In this document: positions 1-10,870 of the stretch, one piece after another | Position numbering within the stretch: position 1 is the first letter of the stretch | How the letters are laid out: every line of letters starts with the position of its first letter | The notes under the pieces: model-generated | What the model saw: the letters and a program-made list of their open reading frames with translations, nothing else | Database searches by the model: none | Told to the model about the DNA's origin: nothing | Source: Adiantum capillus-veneris | Taxonomy: Eukaryota; Streptophyta; Polypodiopsida; Polypodiales; Pteridaceae | Direction: 5' to 3' | NCBI GenBank assembly: GCA_014529385.2 | Contig: CM043971.1 | Coordinates: forward strand, 89,977,840 to 90,041,839 | DNA: 64,000 nucleotides | Program-made: the position numbers and the translations under genes

Positions 1-2079
1 GGAAAAAATGTGTCTCAGCTTAATATCATGCCGTTTTCAATTTCCAAACTGTCGGTTGAGCACAAGGGGAAAGGGAGAAATTCTGCCCCAAAATAGAGAA
101 AAAATGGTGTAAAAACCTAAAAAAGTAACTAATTTTCTAAATTTTTCTCTTGGCAAATTCAAAGAAAGGCATTTTGTATGTTTGGGAAAATGATTTTTCC
201 CGAACACTGCCTCTAAGGCTATGAAATGAAAGGGACCCATTTGACAAACTCCATCAACATTTAAGATGAGTCTCCATCGTTGGCACTGAAAACATTGGTT
301 GGCACTGAAAACATTGGAAGGATGCTTAACTCGACTCAACACTAAGGCTTCTTTTAGAAAGCCAAAAAAGGAAACCAATAGTGAGGTCGCTACTTGTTGC
401 TGGGGAAGTGGGGTCGTGCATGGGAAAAAGTGCAGGAACCGGTAGTGGGAAGGTCGAACGGGCCCGGTGGCGGCATGCAGGGGGGGATGCGTGGAGAGCA
501 CACCAAGGGAGGGCCAGCAGGGTACGCTGCAGAGAGAAAGGGGGAGGCTGGCTGCAGATAGCGCAGGTGAGAGGAGGTCCGCCAGCACACGCGGTGGAGA
601 CCAAGGGAGGGCCTACAGGATACGCTGCTGAGAGTCAAGAGTGATGCATGATTTGGCAAGGAGTTTGAGTTGGAGAGAAGAAGGGCCGCCATGAGGACTA
701 TTTGCAGGTGAGCAGGGTTTTGATCTAGAGTGATAGGCCACTCGTTGGATATGCAAAGTGGCGGCAGGAAAAGGGCAAAGAGACCGAACGCTACAGAGGA
801 ATGTGGGTTGGAGAGCAAGGGGGCGGCCGACTGCAGATAGCGCAAATTGAAGGAGGGATGCTGGGGCATGAAGGGCGGAGGTGACCTGCACATGACGACT
901 GGTCAATGAAGGCCGCAAGCTGGAGAATAGGGATATAGGGGCTGCTGAGAACCTCAAGGGGAAAAGAAAGGAGTTGAAGGGGCTATGTGTGCAAGAAGGG
1001 GTGATCGACTGAAGCTGAGGCGGTTGTTCGCCATGGCGTGAGGAGGAGGGCCAAGAGGCTGGCCGAATATAGGAGAGAAGGGCGTAGGAGGAGGAGGTGG
1101 AATTTGGGAGGGCTAAACAGGGTGGAGAGGGGGCCTTTGGTTGCAGCCGAGAGGGGGAAGGAGGCCGCCAGTTACAGGGCACATCTCCCTCATGGGTTGA
1201 GAGCCGTCACAGGGGTGATTTTGTGCAAGGACGGGTGAGAGGAACAAAGGTGAAGGGGTTGGCCATACTCAGTGTGCTCGGGCTCTTGGCTCTTTGGCTT
1301 CAAGGAGCTAATTGATCTCTCTCTATCTCTCATCCTTGTGCCCAAGCTCAAAGCTCGCCCTCATGACAATCCATCCAATATTGCTCTCTCGGCTCATACT
1401 CATCGGAGGTACATAGCTCGTGGGAGTTTATCAAAGGGGAGCCATATCTCAAAGTTCAAAGAGCTCTCTCCCTTAAGTTGAGCATCCAGATCCGAAGCTG
1501 TTATAATCTAAGCTTGCTCTCTTGCTCCTATTCCTCGGGAAGGCGGAGCACATCAAAAATCTTCATATGGTTCTCTCATGATCGACATCAAAAACTTTCT
1601 TTGAAGGACATAAGCAGAAGGGAAATCTTTCATATGATGTTAACTCGGTGAACAGAGTAAGGGTCTGGGCGAGCGTTGGTGCAAGAAGGATGGATTCTAA
1701 AGCTTGGTATTGGGCTAGCCTGTGATCATTGCGGGCTCGGGTGTATGCCGCCAATGACGGCTTGAGCATGCAACAAGCAAGAATCGACCTTATGATCGGC
1801 TGGAGAGTGAGGCAACAAGAATTCAGCATGTATGGGAGCCATTGCTCGAGATTCCATCATTACCCCAGGTTTTCTGTTAGAGTTTGATGAATACCGAGGG
1901 TCAATTTCGACCATACTTTGTACATGAATTGGAAAATTGAATGAAAGAAGAGTTGGGTTGCATTTGTGTTTGTAAATTTCTTGTTGTTTCAAGCTTGTGG
2001 TCTCTTTCTCTCTCTACACTCTCACAGCCAGAGGCCCAGTGCTTTCCCAGTCAACCCTAGAGAACCGCACTCTCCGACA
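1..2079. other. GA-rich gene-free stretch
   Basis: I recognise no gene here. The plus strand is strongly purine-rich from about 380 to 1300, and the open frames present are by-products of that composition. Degenerate direct repeats are visible: ACCAAGGGAGGGCC occurs at 502 and again at 600 (period 98), and CTGCAGATAGCGCA occurs at 552 and 831. From about 1970 to 2070 a pyrimidine-rich run followed by GGCCCAGTGCTTTCCC loosely resembles the end of the putative leader of the gypsy element near 46.6 kb. It could be an old LTR end, but no partner LTR was found. Confidence 0.4.
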
Positions 2080-2159
2080 ACGTGTTGACACATGGTGCTA
2101 CAGGCAACTCCACAAATCACTTGAATTAACCTCTTTGAAGCTTCTTATAGCACCACGTT
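2080..2159 (+). repeat. Orphan unit of the 75-bp palindromic minisatellite
   Basis: A single unit of the array that begins about 4.3 kb downstream. It contains CGTGTTGACACATGGTGCTA at its left edge, the linker with CAACTCCACAAATCACTT, then CTCTTTGAAGCTTCTTATAG, and it ends in the half-palindrome CACCACGTTG. It is bounded on both sides by half of the palindrome, as one excised unit would be, and the flanks are unrelated to the array. Confidence 0.8.
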
Positions 2160-2857
2160 GGAGAGGGGGAATGGAGGAACACGCCCAACACCAACACAAA
2201 GGCCTCTCTATAGCTCAGGGCATTCACAACACCCCTATCCTCTCGAAAAACACCTTCAAACACACAACTCACACTAGCAGACCACCACCTGCTCAATTTC
2301 CACTGCTCACTCACTCCACAAAACCACCACACAACGTACACCTACTGCCACTGCCTGTCTCCACCCTTACACACGCCCACAGCCACTCAATCTCACTCTC
2401 ACACAATACACCGTCGGTCCGGGGGGGCACACACTTCCACATAGCCGGCACCGAGGAGAACCATGAAAGCAAGAGAAAGAGAAGGGGAAACAACAGTGAG
2501 GGAAGCAACAACCACTCAATTACACTCCACAAAACACCTTTACAAACTCACTGTGTCATCACCATGGCCATTTACACAAGAAAAATGCAAAGGGCTTTGA
2601 TAGGCACACTCCTTTGTCCAAAAGCTCCACTTTGCAGGCTTCCAACGGGCCAAGAAAAAGTTAAGAAGAACACAAGAATAAGCCAAGAAGAAGCCGCTAA
2701 TTTGATCATTTTCTACTTTTATAGGGTGGGGGTTCAATTTGGGAAACTGCCCTTTGATTGGTCCATATGGCACCAATTGTTGGCATCTTTTGGGAAGGAG
2801 TACACCGCCTTTCTTCATCTGCTCCCTTTCTCTCTTTTTTGCACTTGGGGGGGGGGA
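2160..2857. other. CA-rich non-coding stretch
   Basis: The plus strand is rich in C and A from about 2200 to 2560 (many CACAC and CCACC blocks), followed by ordinary AT-balanced sequence. A long plus-strand open frame crosses the orphan minisatellite unit and this low-complexity DNA, but it shows no recognisable domain. I see no gene. Confidence 0.35.
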
Positions 2858-2885
2858 GGGGCATTAGCGAGCTCGCTATTGCCCC
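2858..2885. repeat. G-rich hairpin, GCATTAGCGA family (copy 1)
   Basis: An inverted repeat with arms GCATTAGCGA and TCGCTATTGC around a central GC, flanked by a G-run on the left (2847-2860) and a C-run on the right. One arm position is mismatched. The same arm core recurs at 3136 and 45748. It has no open frame and no target duplication that I can see. Confidence 0.65.
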
Positions 2886-3129
2886 CTAGAATTTTTTTAA
2901 ATTTTTTTTATCTTTCACCTTTACCGTTTGGGGCTCCCATCTGCACTGCCCATTGGCTTGACTTTGACCTTTCCTTTCTCTCCCTCTCTCCATCCGACCC
3001 TCTTTGATCCATGCCTTTGCCTAGACAGCTCTTGGCTTGGCCACTTTACTGCCCTTGAGCTCAATTCCCTGGCCACCTTAGGGCTCTCCTTACTTTTGCG
3101 GGAAGCACCCTTTATCCACACACCAGGGA

Positions 3130-3160
3130 GGGGGGGCATCAGCGATGTCGCTAATGCCTC
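3130..3160. repeat. G-rich hairpin, GCATTAGCGA family (copy 2)
   Basis: The palindromic core GCATCAGCGA-TG-TCGCTAATGC lies at 3136-3157 with one arm mismatch, preceded by a G-run (3128-3135) and followed by a pyrimidine run. The arm sequence matches the hairpins at 2858 and 45748, while the central dinucleotide differs (GC, TG and CA). Confidence 0.65.
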
Positions 3161-3347
3161 CTCTCTCTTTCCTCCAAAAACCAAGGCCCTTGGCCCGTGG
3201 GAATTGCCGCGTGTCGGGCTCTGCCCCGTCATCACCATCGCTGCCAGACCTTCCCACGTGGGCGCGCCACCGCGCCGCCCTGCTTCACCGACCGCCGCCG
3301 CCAAAACCACCACGGACCTCCACCACAGCAGCGCCTACAGGCCACGT

Positions 3348-3380
3348 GCGCCCTGCGCCATAACCACTAGACCACGGAGC
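3348..3380 (-). repeat. tRNA-like 5' half (A-box only)
   Basis: On the minus strand, CTCCGTGGTCTAGTGGTTAT followed by GGCGC resembles the 5' half of a plant tRNA-Arg, including an A-box-like TGGTCTAGTGG. I could not find a B box at the expected spacing, so this is at best a pseudo-tRNA or the head of a damaged SINE. A chance match within GC-rich sequence is possible. Confidence 0.25.
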
Positions 3381-3399
3381 TCCAAGGAGCCCTTTTGCT

Positions 3400-4301
3400 T
3401 CACATGCCTCAAATAAGGTTGCGCTCCAGCTCTTATAGCCCGCCATTGGACAGCCTTTTCGCGCATGTGGGTTTTACCTATTGCCACGTGGCAATTGCAG
3501 GGAATACCCCCTTTGAGTGGCCTCCAAGGCTATGTAAAAAAATGCTCATTCCCATTGATTCTGTGGCCCACTTCATCATTCTGCCATTCTCCATTGAAAA
3601 GTCCAATGACCTGAGCACAAACTCCATCCGATCGTCTAGGTTGTAGGCTTTAATTCCCCCCATGCTCGTTGAATTTCAACCTCCTTCGGTCCGCTATCCA
3701 AGGCCACAAAAACCGGAAAAAAATCATCTGCCAACCTTTCACTGTCCAAGGCTTCCGACTTCATCTTCCTGTATCGGGCCGACCAAGCATCCGATTGATG
3801 CGCCATCAATTCGTGCTAGCTCCACATGACTCATACCTCCACCGAGACCCTTGGCGAGGCCGGAAAACAACCAAATGGCACATCTTCCAATGCGGCCAAA
3901 TGAGCACAGACCGGGCCCCCGAAAAATCTTCAGCTGACTATATCTTGCAATCCAGAGCTCCGATTCGCAATCCAAGAAGACAAGCATGCTTCATAACTCG
4001 AGCTCTACACATGTATACACTGACATCAACCCGAGCCACTTGTCCCCAGCTGCCCGATCCGTCGGGGATCTGCTATGCACTCTTTCTTTAAACTGCAATA
4101 TCTAGAGCATCGGGGCTCCGTTTGACAAGCCGTCTGGACCGGCTTGTAGAGCATACTAAACACTACATTTTAGTACACTGTTTTGGCATTTTTGACAACT
4201 TCACTTGCCACCCCATCTAGACCATCCCGCAACACTTATGGCCTAAAAAACCGCTTCAAACATACATTCCCGCTATCCTTTGGCTGCCTAGGGCTTTGGC
4301 A
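3400..4301. other. No gene recognised
   Basis: There are no convincing coding frames. A 14-bp perfect palindrome with a G-box core, TTGCCACGTGGCAA, lies at 3481-3494, and a small hairpin (arms ACAAGCCG/CGGCTTGT) lies at 4125-4147. These could belong to an old promoter, but no transcription unit can be tied to them. Confidence 0.3.
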
Positions 4302-5741
4302 CCTGCCCTAGCCTTCTGTAGTGCACTCACATGCTACCTCTACCTGGCATTGACCATCTCCTAGCTCGGACCAACTTTGGCTGCACCATCATTGCCCACC
4401 CCCTCGTTGAGCATTTATGTTCAACCACACATGGCCATATTGCACTAAAAAAAACACACCAAAAACAGACTCATTGTACACTGCAAAACCACCTAACATA
4501 TGTACAAAACTGGCACCTGCTACCCGCTGTCTTTGCTCATGCGCATTTCCCAACCCCCTACTTTACCTGTAATCACCTCCTGGGTCAAACACCTTGCATT
4601 GGTCTTCTCCATACACCTGCAACCACTTCGCATAGTGCCACACCAAGGCACGCACCCAACTACATAGCCAAACCGCTAGCATCATGCTTCTACCACTCCA
4701 AGCACTCCTTGGCAAACTGCCCACTCGCAACAAAACATCTCCCAGAACATCAACACTCCATTGCTCACCATCCTATCCAATCAACATTTGTGACGTACCT
4801 GACCCGCTCGCCCATCCATGTAAAGCTAGATCCTCGTCTAGCAAATCCTGCACCTGCTCAACAGCACATTGCATAGCTACCTTGATTAGCATTCCCTTCA
4901 ACCACCACTCATAGACCTCCTTACAAAGCTTGGACACCGCTTTGGAATTCGCATCACCTGTCATAGAGGGCATTGACTGTGTAGGAATCACCTCTAACTT
5001 TGACTCCACATCGTCCTTCTTACCTGCCTAGCCTTCTGCAGTGCACTCACATGCTACCTCTCCCTGGCATTGACCATCTCCTAGCTCGGACCAACTTTGG
5101 CTACACCATCATTGCCCACCCCCTCATTGAACATTTATGTTCAACCACACATGGACATATTGCACTAAAAAAAACACACCAAAAAAAGACTCACTGTACA
5201 CTGCAAAACCACCTAACATATGTACAAAACTGACACCTGCTACCTGCTCTCTTTGCTCATGCACGTTGCCCAACCCCCTGCTTTACCTGTAATCACCTCC
5301 TGGGTCAAACACCTTGCATTGGTCTTCTCCATCCACCTGCAACCACTTCGCATAGTGCCACACCAAGGCACGCACCCAATTGCATAGCCAAACCGCCAAC
5401 AACATGCTTCTACCACTCCAAGCACTCCTTGGCAAATTGCCCACTCGCAACAAAACATCTCCCAGAACATCAACACTCTTGTGCTCACCATCCTGTCCAA
5501 TCAACGTTTGTGATGTACCTGACCCGCCCGCCCATCCATGTAAAGCTAGATCCTCGTCTAGCAGATCCTGCACCTGCTCAACAACACACTGCACAGCTAC
5601 CTTGATTAGCATTCCCTTCAACCACCACTCATAGACCTCCTTACAAAGCTTGGACACCGCTTTGGAATTCGCATCACCTGTCATAGAGGGCATTGACTGC
5701 GTAGGAAGCACCTCTAACTTTGACTCCAGATCGTCCTTATC
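4302..5741. repeat. 720-bp tandem duplication (two copies)
   Basis: Two head-to-tail copies, about 4302-5021 and 5022-5741, hold an offset of 720 bp with scattered substitutions and almost no indels. For example, GTGCACTCACATGCTACCTC occurs at 4321 and 5041. Each copy contains the distal part of the same minus-strand open frame and a possible splice donor after it, so a downstream exon plus intron sequence appears to have been copied. Confidence 0.9.
4773..5009 (-). pseudogene. Partial duplicate of unidentified exon-like frame
   Basis: The translation (about 78 residues) is nearly identical to the middle of the minus-strand frame at 5283-5999, with shared blocks such as PTQSMPSMTGDANSKAVSK and EDLALHGW. 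It lies in the left copy of the 720-bp duplication and lacks the acidic N-terminal part, which is outside the duplicated unit. It stops earlier than its partner. I do not recognise the family. Confidence 0.5.
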
Positions 5742-5999
5742 ACCTGCCATGAACTCAATTCCAACATCGTCGAGCTCTTCCTCGTCAATTGGCCCTTCAA
5801 GGTCAATAAGCACCGCTTGCTTGTCTGCTTCAACCACCTGCTCTTCTACTGCTGCATCATCAATCTCTGCCAAGGAAGAGAGAAACTCGTTCTTTATCAC
5901 ATCCTCATCCTTTATCACATATTTTGCAGGGAACTCCACACCTCCGTCTGTAGCAGTGGTATTAGAGCCTGCTATAGACGGGTGTGTGGCTGCCCTTCA
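5283..5999 (-). CDS. Unidentified exon-like open frame, acidic
   Basis: An open minus-strand frame of about 235 codons with no ATG near its 5' end. The longest conventional call uses GTG at 5939, and the frame stays open upstream to about 5999. The first half is strongly acidic (DLEGPIDEEELDDVG). The second half is mixed, with LCKEVYEWWLKG and ending KVFDPGGDYR. The stop overlaps CAGGTAAAG, a good plant splice-donor sequence, so this could be an internal exon of a host gene rather than a whole ORF. No domain, signal peptide or membrane segment is apparent. A retroelement gag-like origin is an alternative. Confidence 0.4.
5944..5981. repeat. Hairpin displaying a tRNA-Met PBS-like loop
   Basis: Arms CCGTCTGTAGCAG (5944-5956) and CTGCTATAGACGG (5969-5981) are inverted repeats with one mismatch. 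The 12-nt loop, TGGTATTAGAGC, is identical to the primer-binding core used by the copia element at about 59.38 kb. No LTR or gag is visible beside it in either direction. Confidence 0.55.
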
Positions 6000-6455
6000 A
6001 AATACCCGAAATAGCATACTACAACCCATAAAACAGACTAATTGACATACCTGGCAACCACATAGACGCATAATCGCGAGATACACGAGTAGAAGGAGAC
6101 AGAGTGCGAGAGAGAAACAATAGGGCGCGTGCAGACGCACCTCCTAGAATGGAGTGCTACGCCGGCACGCTAGTGAGAAGAGAGGAGAGGTGAGAAGAAG
6201 AACGCAGACACTGGGTGCAATCTCCCCCCGTGCAAGAGTGACCATTTTCCTCTTGCACGTATTTGTTTTATAGATTTCTTAAATGGTCAAATGTGAGTAC
6301 AAATTGGCCGGCCGGTCATAAATGGCCAAAGCTCATAAAAGAGCACTTGAATAATAAAATATACATGATATACAAATACATTTGCATAGGCCAAGCTGGG
6401 TCTAGTCTTTTCCACCTGTCAGCTGCAATAAATCATAAAATATCATTTCTATAAC

Positions 6456-9400
6456 AAAATTAGCCTCTTTAAAACTTCCTTTAGCACTAGGTGTCGACAC
6501 ATGGTGCTAGAGAATCTCCAGAAAGCACTAAAATTAACCTCTTCAAGCTTCCTAGAGTAGCATGTGCCAACACGTGGTGCTACAAGAAGCAGCTTCATAA
6601 AGCATTTAAACTAGCCCTTATGAATCTTCCAATAACACCACATGTCGACACATGATGCTACAAGCAATTTTGCAAATGGCTTAAATCCCCTTTGGATATT
6701 CCTATAGCACCATGTACCGACATGTGGTGCTACATGCAGCTCCATAAAGTACTTAAACTAACCTCTTTAAAACTTCCTTTAGTACCACGTGTCGACACGT
6801 GGTGCTACATGCAACTCCACCAAGCACTTAAATTAGCTTCTTTGAAACTTTCTTTAGCACCACGTGTTGACACATGGTGCTGCAAGAATCTCCACAAAGC
6901 ACTTCAATTAGCCTCTTTGAAACTTTCTTTAGCACCACGTGTTGCCACATGGTGCTATATGCAACTCCACAAAGCACTTAAATTAGCTTCTTTGAAACTT
7001 CTTGTAGCACCACGTGTTGATACATGGTGCTACAAGCAGCTCCACAAAGCGCTTAAATTAGCCTCTTTGAAACTTTCTTTAGCACCACGTGTCAACACGT
7101 GGTGCTACATGCAACTCCACAAATCACTTAAATTAGCTTCTTTGAAACACCCTGTAGCATTACGTGTGGACATGTGGTGCTACAAGCAACTCTACAAAGC
7201 GCTTGAACTAGCCTCTTTGAAATTTGTTTGAGCACCACGTGTCGCCACATGGTGCTACAAGAAACTCCGCAAAGCACTTAAATTAGCCTCTTTGAAAATT
7301 CCTTGAGCACCACGATCGCCACATAGTGCTACAAGAGACTCCACAAAGCGCTTAAATTAACCTCTTTGAAACTTTTTTTAGCACCACGTGCCGACATGTG
7401 GTGCCACAAGAAACTTTGCAAATGGCTTAAATCCACTTTGGATACTCCTAGAGCACCACATGTGGACATGTGGTGCTACATGCAGCTCCACAAAGTACTT
7501 GAACTAGCCTCTTTGAAACTTCCTTTAGCACCATGTGTCGACCTGTGGTGCTACATGCAACTCCACAAAGCACTTAAATTAGCCTCTTTGAAACTTCCTT
7601 TAGCACCACGTGTCAACATGTCGTGCTACAAGGAGCTCCATAAAGCGTTTAAATTAACCTCTTTGAAACTTTCTTTAGCACCACGTGTCAACACATGGTG
7701 CTACAGGCAACTCCACAAAGCGCTTAAATTAGCCTCTTTGAAACTTTCTTTAGCACCACGTGTCAACACGTGGTGCTACAAGGAACTCCACAAAGTGCTT
7801 AAATTAATCTCTTTTAAACTTCTTGTAGCACCATGTGTTGACATGTGGTGCTATAGGCATCTCCACAAAGCGCTTAAATTAGCCTCTTTGAAACTTTCTT
7901 TAGCACCTCGTGTTGATAGGTGGTGCTACATGCAACTCCACAAAGTGCTTAAATTAGCTTCTTTGAAACTTCTTGTAGGACAACGTGTCGACACGTGGTG
8001 CTACAAGGAATTCCACAAAGCTCTTAAACTAGCCTCTTTGAAACTTCCTTTAGCACCACGTGTCGACACGTGGTGCTACAAGTAGCTCCACAAAGCACTT
8101 AAATTAGCCTCTTTGAAATTTCTTTAGCACCACATGCCGACACGTGGTGCTACAAGAAACCTTTGCAAATGGCTTAAATTAGCCTCTTTGAAACTTTCTT
8201 TAGCACCACCTGTCAACATGTGGTGCTATAGGAAACTCCACAAGCGCTTAAATTAGTCTCTTTACTACTTCCTATAGCACCATCTGTCGACAGGTGGTAC
8301 TACAAGCAGCTCCACAAAGTGCTTAAATTAGCCTCTTTGAAACTTTCTTTAGCACCACGTGTTGACACGTGGTGCTATAGGTAGCTCAACAAAGCGCTTA
8401 AATTAGCCTCTTTGAAACTTCTTGTAGCACCACGTGTCAACATGTGGTGCTACAAGAAGCTTTGCAAATGACTTAAACTAGCCTCTTTGAAAAATTCTTT
8501 AGCACCACATGTTGGCACATGGTGCTACAAGCACCTCCACAGAGCGCTTAAATTAGCCTCTTTGAAACTTGCTTTAGCACCACATGTGGACACATGGTAC
8601 TACAAGAATATCCACAAAGTGCTTAAATTAGCCTCTTTGAAACTTTCTTTAGCACCACGTGTCGACACGTGGTGCTACTGGCAACTCCACAAAGCGCTGA
8701 AATTAGCCTCTTTGAAACTTCTTGTAGCAGTGCGTGTCAACACGTGGTGCTACAACCAGCTCCCCAAAGCGCTTAAACTAGCCTCTTTGAAAATTCCTTT
8801 AGCACCACGTGTCACCACGTGGTGATACAAGAAACTCCACATAGCCCCTAAATTAGCCTCTTTGAAACTTTCTTTAGCACCACGTGTTGACACATAGTGA
8901 TACATGCAACTCCACAAAGCACTTAAATTAATCTCCTTGAAACTTCCTTTAGCACCACGTGTTGATTTGTGGTGCTACAAGTAGCTCCACAAAGTGCTTG
9001 AAATAGACTCTTTGAACCTTCCTTTATCACCACGTGTCGACACGTGGTGCTACATACAAATCCACAAAGCGCTTAGATTAGCCTCTTTGAAACTTTATTA
9101 GAACCACGTGTCAACACATGGTGTTACAAGGGTCTCCACGAAGCTCTTAAGTTAGCCTCTTTGAAGATTCCTATAGAACCACATATGGACACGTGGTGCT
9201 ACATGCAACTCCATAAAGGGATTAAATTAGCCCTTATGAAGACTCATATAGCACTACGTACGGACACGAGGTGCTATTGAGAGCTCCATAAATATATTAA
9301 ATTAGTCTCTTTGAAACTTCCTTTAGCACCACGAGTTGCCACGTGGTGCTATAGGCAACTCCACAAAGCTCTTAAATTAGCCTCTTTGAAACTTCCTTTA

Positions 9401-9543
9401 GCACTAGGTGTTGACATGTGGTGTTACAATGTCGACATGTGATGCTACAAGCAACTCCATAAAGTGCTTAAATTATCTCGTATGAATCTTCTAATAGCAT
9501 CATGTATCAACACGAGGTGCTACAAGAAACTCCACAAATGGCT
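6456..9543 (+). repeat. 75-bp palindromic G-box minisatellite (about 41 units)
   Basis: A tandem array with a regular 75-bp period. Each unit holds a palindromic core, then a linker with CAACTCCACAAAGCGCTTAA and GCCTCTTTGAAACTT. The best units carry a perfect 28-bp palindrome (8051-8078 and 8650-8677) with GTCGAC at the centre and a CACGTG (G-box) on each side. Because 75 is 25 codons, long plus-strand frames (6692-7231, 7366-8085, 8487-8825) translate as a 25-residue repeat with the core APRVDTWCY. These frames follow from the period and end in frameshifts or stops. The units at both ends are degenerate. Most core differences are C-to-T or G-to-A at CpG sites, as expected after cytosine methylation. 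Confidence 0.95.
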
Positions 9544-10019
9544 CCGTGATTTTCAACCCTATAATTAGACAAAGATATTTGTTTATGTTCTAGAGAGAGA
9601 GAGAGAGTATGCACATCATGGTTCCCTACAATGCATACATGAAGGTTGCAGGTAGGGAATGTGGAGCCTAGTATTTATCCTTTGCAATGTGCTATCATCA
9701 TCCATTCTAAACTTGATGTCCTCTAATAGCCATCACCTCTATCTTGGCTTGACTAGAGTGTAGGAACTAAATAAAAACACATGTGTGAATGATTATTAAA
9801 TTAAGTAGAAGTATCTTGATTATTTTGGGATTTTCAAAATCGTATATTGATAATTTCTGCTCGGTTTAGTAATTCCTCAAAAAAACTTGCTCGGGATTTG
9901 GGATTCCTTGAAAGGAAGAATAGAAAACACGCATTTCTACTTGGCTACTTTTGAAGCTATTTCCGCGTGACCACAAGATGTTGCATTGTATATTGAGGAT
10001 TATCACAATCGAGATGTGA
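9544..10019. other. No gene recognised
   Basis: AT-rich sequence following the minisatellite, with a short (GA)n run near 9593-9607. No coding frame, RNA or element end is recognised. Confidence 0.4.
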
Positions 10020-10070
10020 TTCCAAGTTGAGGAGGGAGGAAGATCGAGACGAGAGTGGGAGACCACAAAT

Positions 10071-10149
<79 letters not shown>

Positions 10150-10190
10150 CCACAACTGCAAGCCCCAAAGTGTGTGGAGCTCCAAAGAGC
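10020..10190 (-). repeat. Dispersed repeat carrying a (GT)n/(GA)n microsatellite (copy 1)
   Basis: A compound microsatellite, (GT)n at about 10073-10112 then (GA)n at about 10113-10144, sits inside a longer unit. On the minus strand both flanks (TTTGGGGCTTGCAGTTGTGG on one side, TTGTGGTCTC and TCTTCCTCC on the other) match the sequence around the (CT)n at 19732 in the same order. The microsatellite therefore lies inside a repeat family. Confidence 0.7.
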
Positions 10191-10632
10191 TCAGAGTCGC
10201 TAGGAAGACAACTCCCTCGAAGGCCTCGTAGCGAGTTGAGCACACATGCGACGTTATTGGTTGTTTTCCCTACAATCTCAGCTCGTGAAATATGCACCAT
10301 CATGTTGTCTTTATGTATAGTTGCTCTAAAAAAATGCTTAAATACAGTGTGGTTTTCATGGGTACTAGCTTTGAGATGAAGCAAGGCTTTTATAAGGCAC
10401 CAAAGATAGCATGGTGGGTGCCTGGTCTTTGCCATCAATGAGACAAATATGATCATATTGTGTCGTTCACATGGTTTCATATCATGATTCTAATGTTCAC
10501 AATTATTTTTCAAGAATATCGTCTCATCACATCTTTGTGTAGGTATGACATTACTGTTTTCAACATGATGATTCATGACATTTTACATGTTTCAATTTAT
10601 TTTGTTTTGGATAATCCATTTACTAGTCTACA

Positions 10633-10870
10633 TCACTAGCCATGAAGTGATTTTGTCAGACTAGTGTACATAAATGGCCATACATCACAATTGTCTATGA
10701 CAATGGCGATGAAGTAATTTTTCTATACTTGTGTACATCAATGTCCATACTTCACAATCATCTATGTCAATGGCCATGAAGTGATTTTTTTATACTTGTG
10801 TACATCAATGGCCATACTTCACACTCGTCTATGCCAATGGCCATAAAGTGATTTTGTCATACTTATGTTT
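10633..10870 (+). repeat. 67-bp tandem repeat (about 3.5 units)
   Basis: The ATGAAGTGATTTT/TGTACATCAATGGCCATAC pattern recurs with an exact 67-bp spacing: ATGAAGT-type anchors lie at 10642, 10709, 10776 and 10843. The units are moderately diverged, with no open frame of interest. Confidence 0.85.

Noticed and set aside
1997-3007. A 336-codon plus-strand frame as a host gene
   Set aside because: It crosses an orphan satellite unit, CA-rich low-complexity DNA and a hairpin; no domain or plausible codon pattern is visible.
6692-8825. Open frames of 179, 239 and 112 codons as genes for a 25-residue repeat protein
   Set aside because: The period of 75 bp is a multiple of three, so one frame stays open automatically. 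Frameshifts and stops break it between blocks, and the conserved unit is the DNA palindrome.
6456-9543. CRISPR-like array
   Set aside because: Repeats are head to tail with no unique spacers; the regular linker is itself part of the repeat, and the sequence is plant nuclear DNA.
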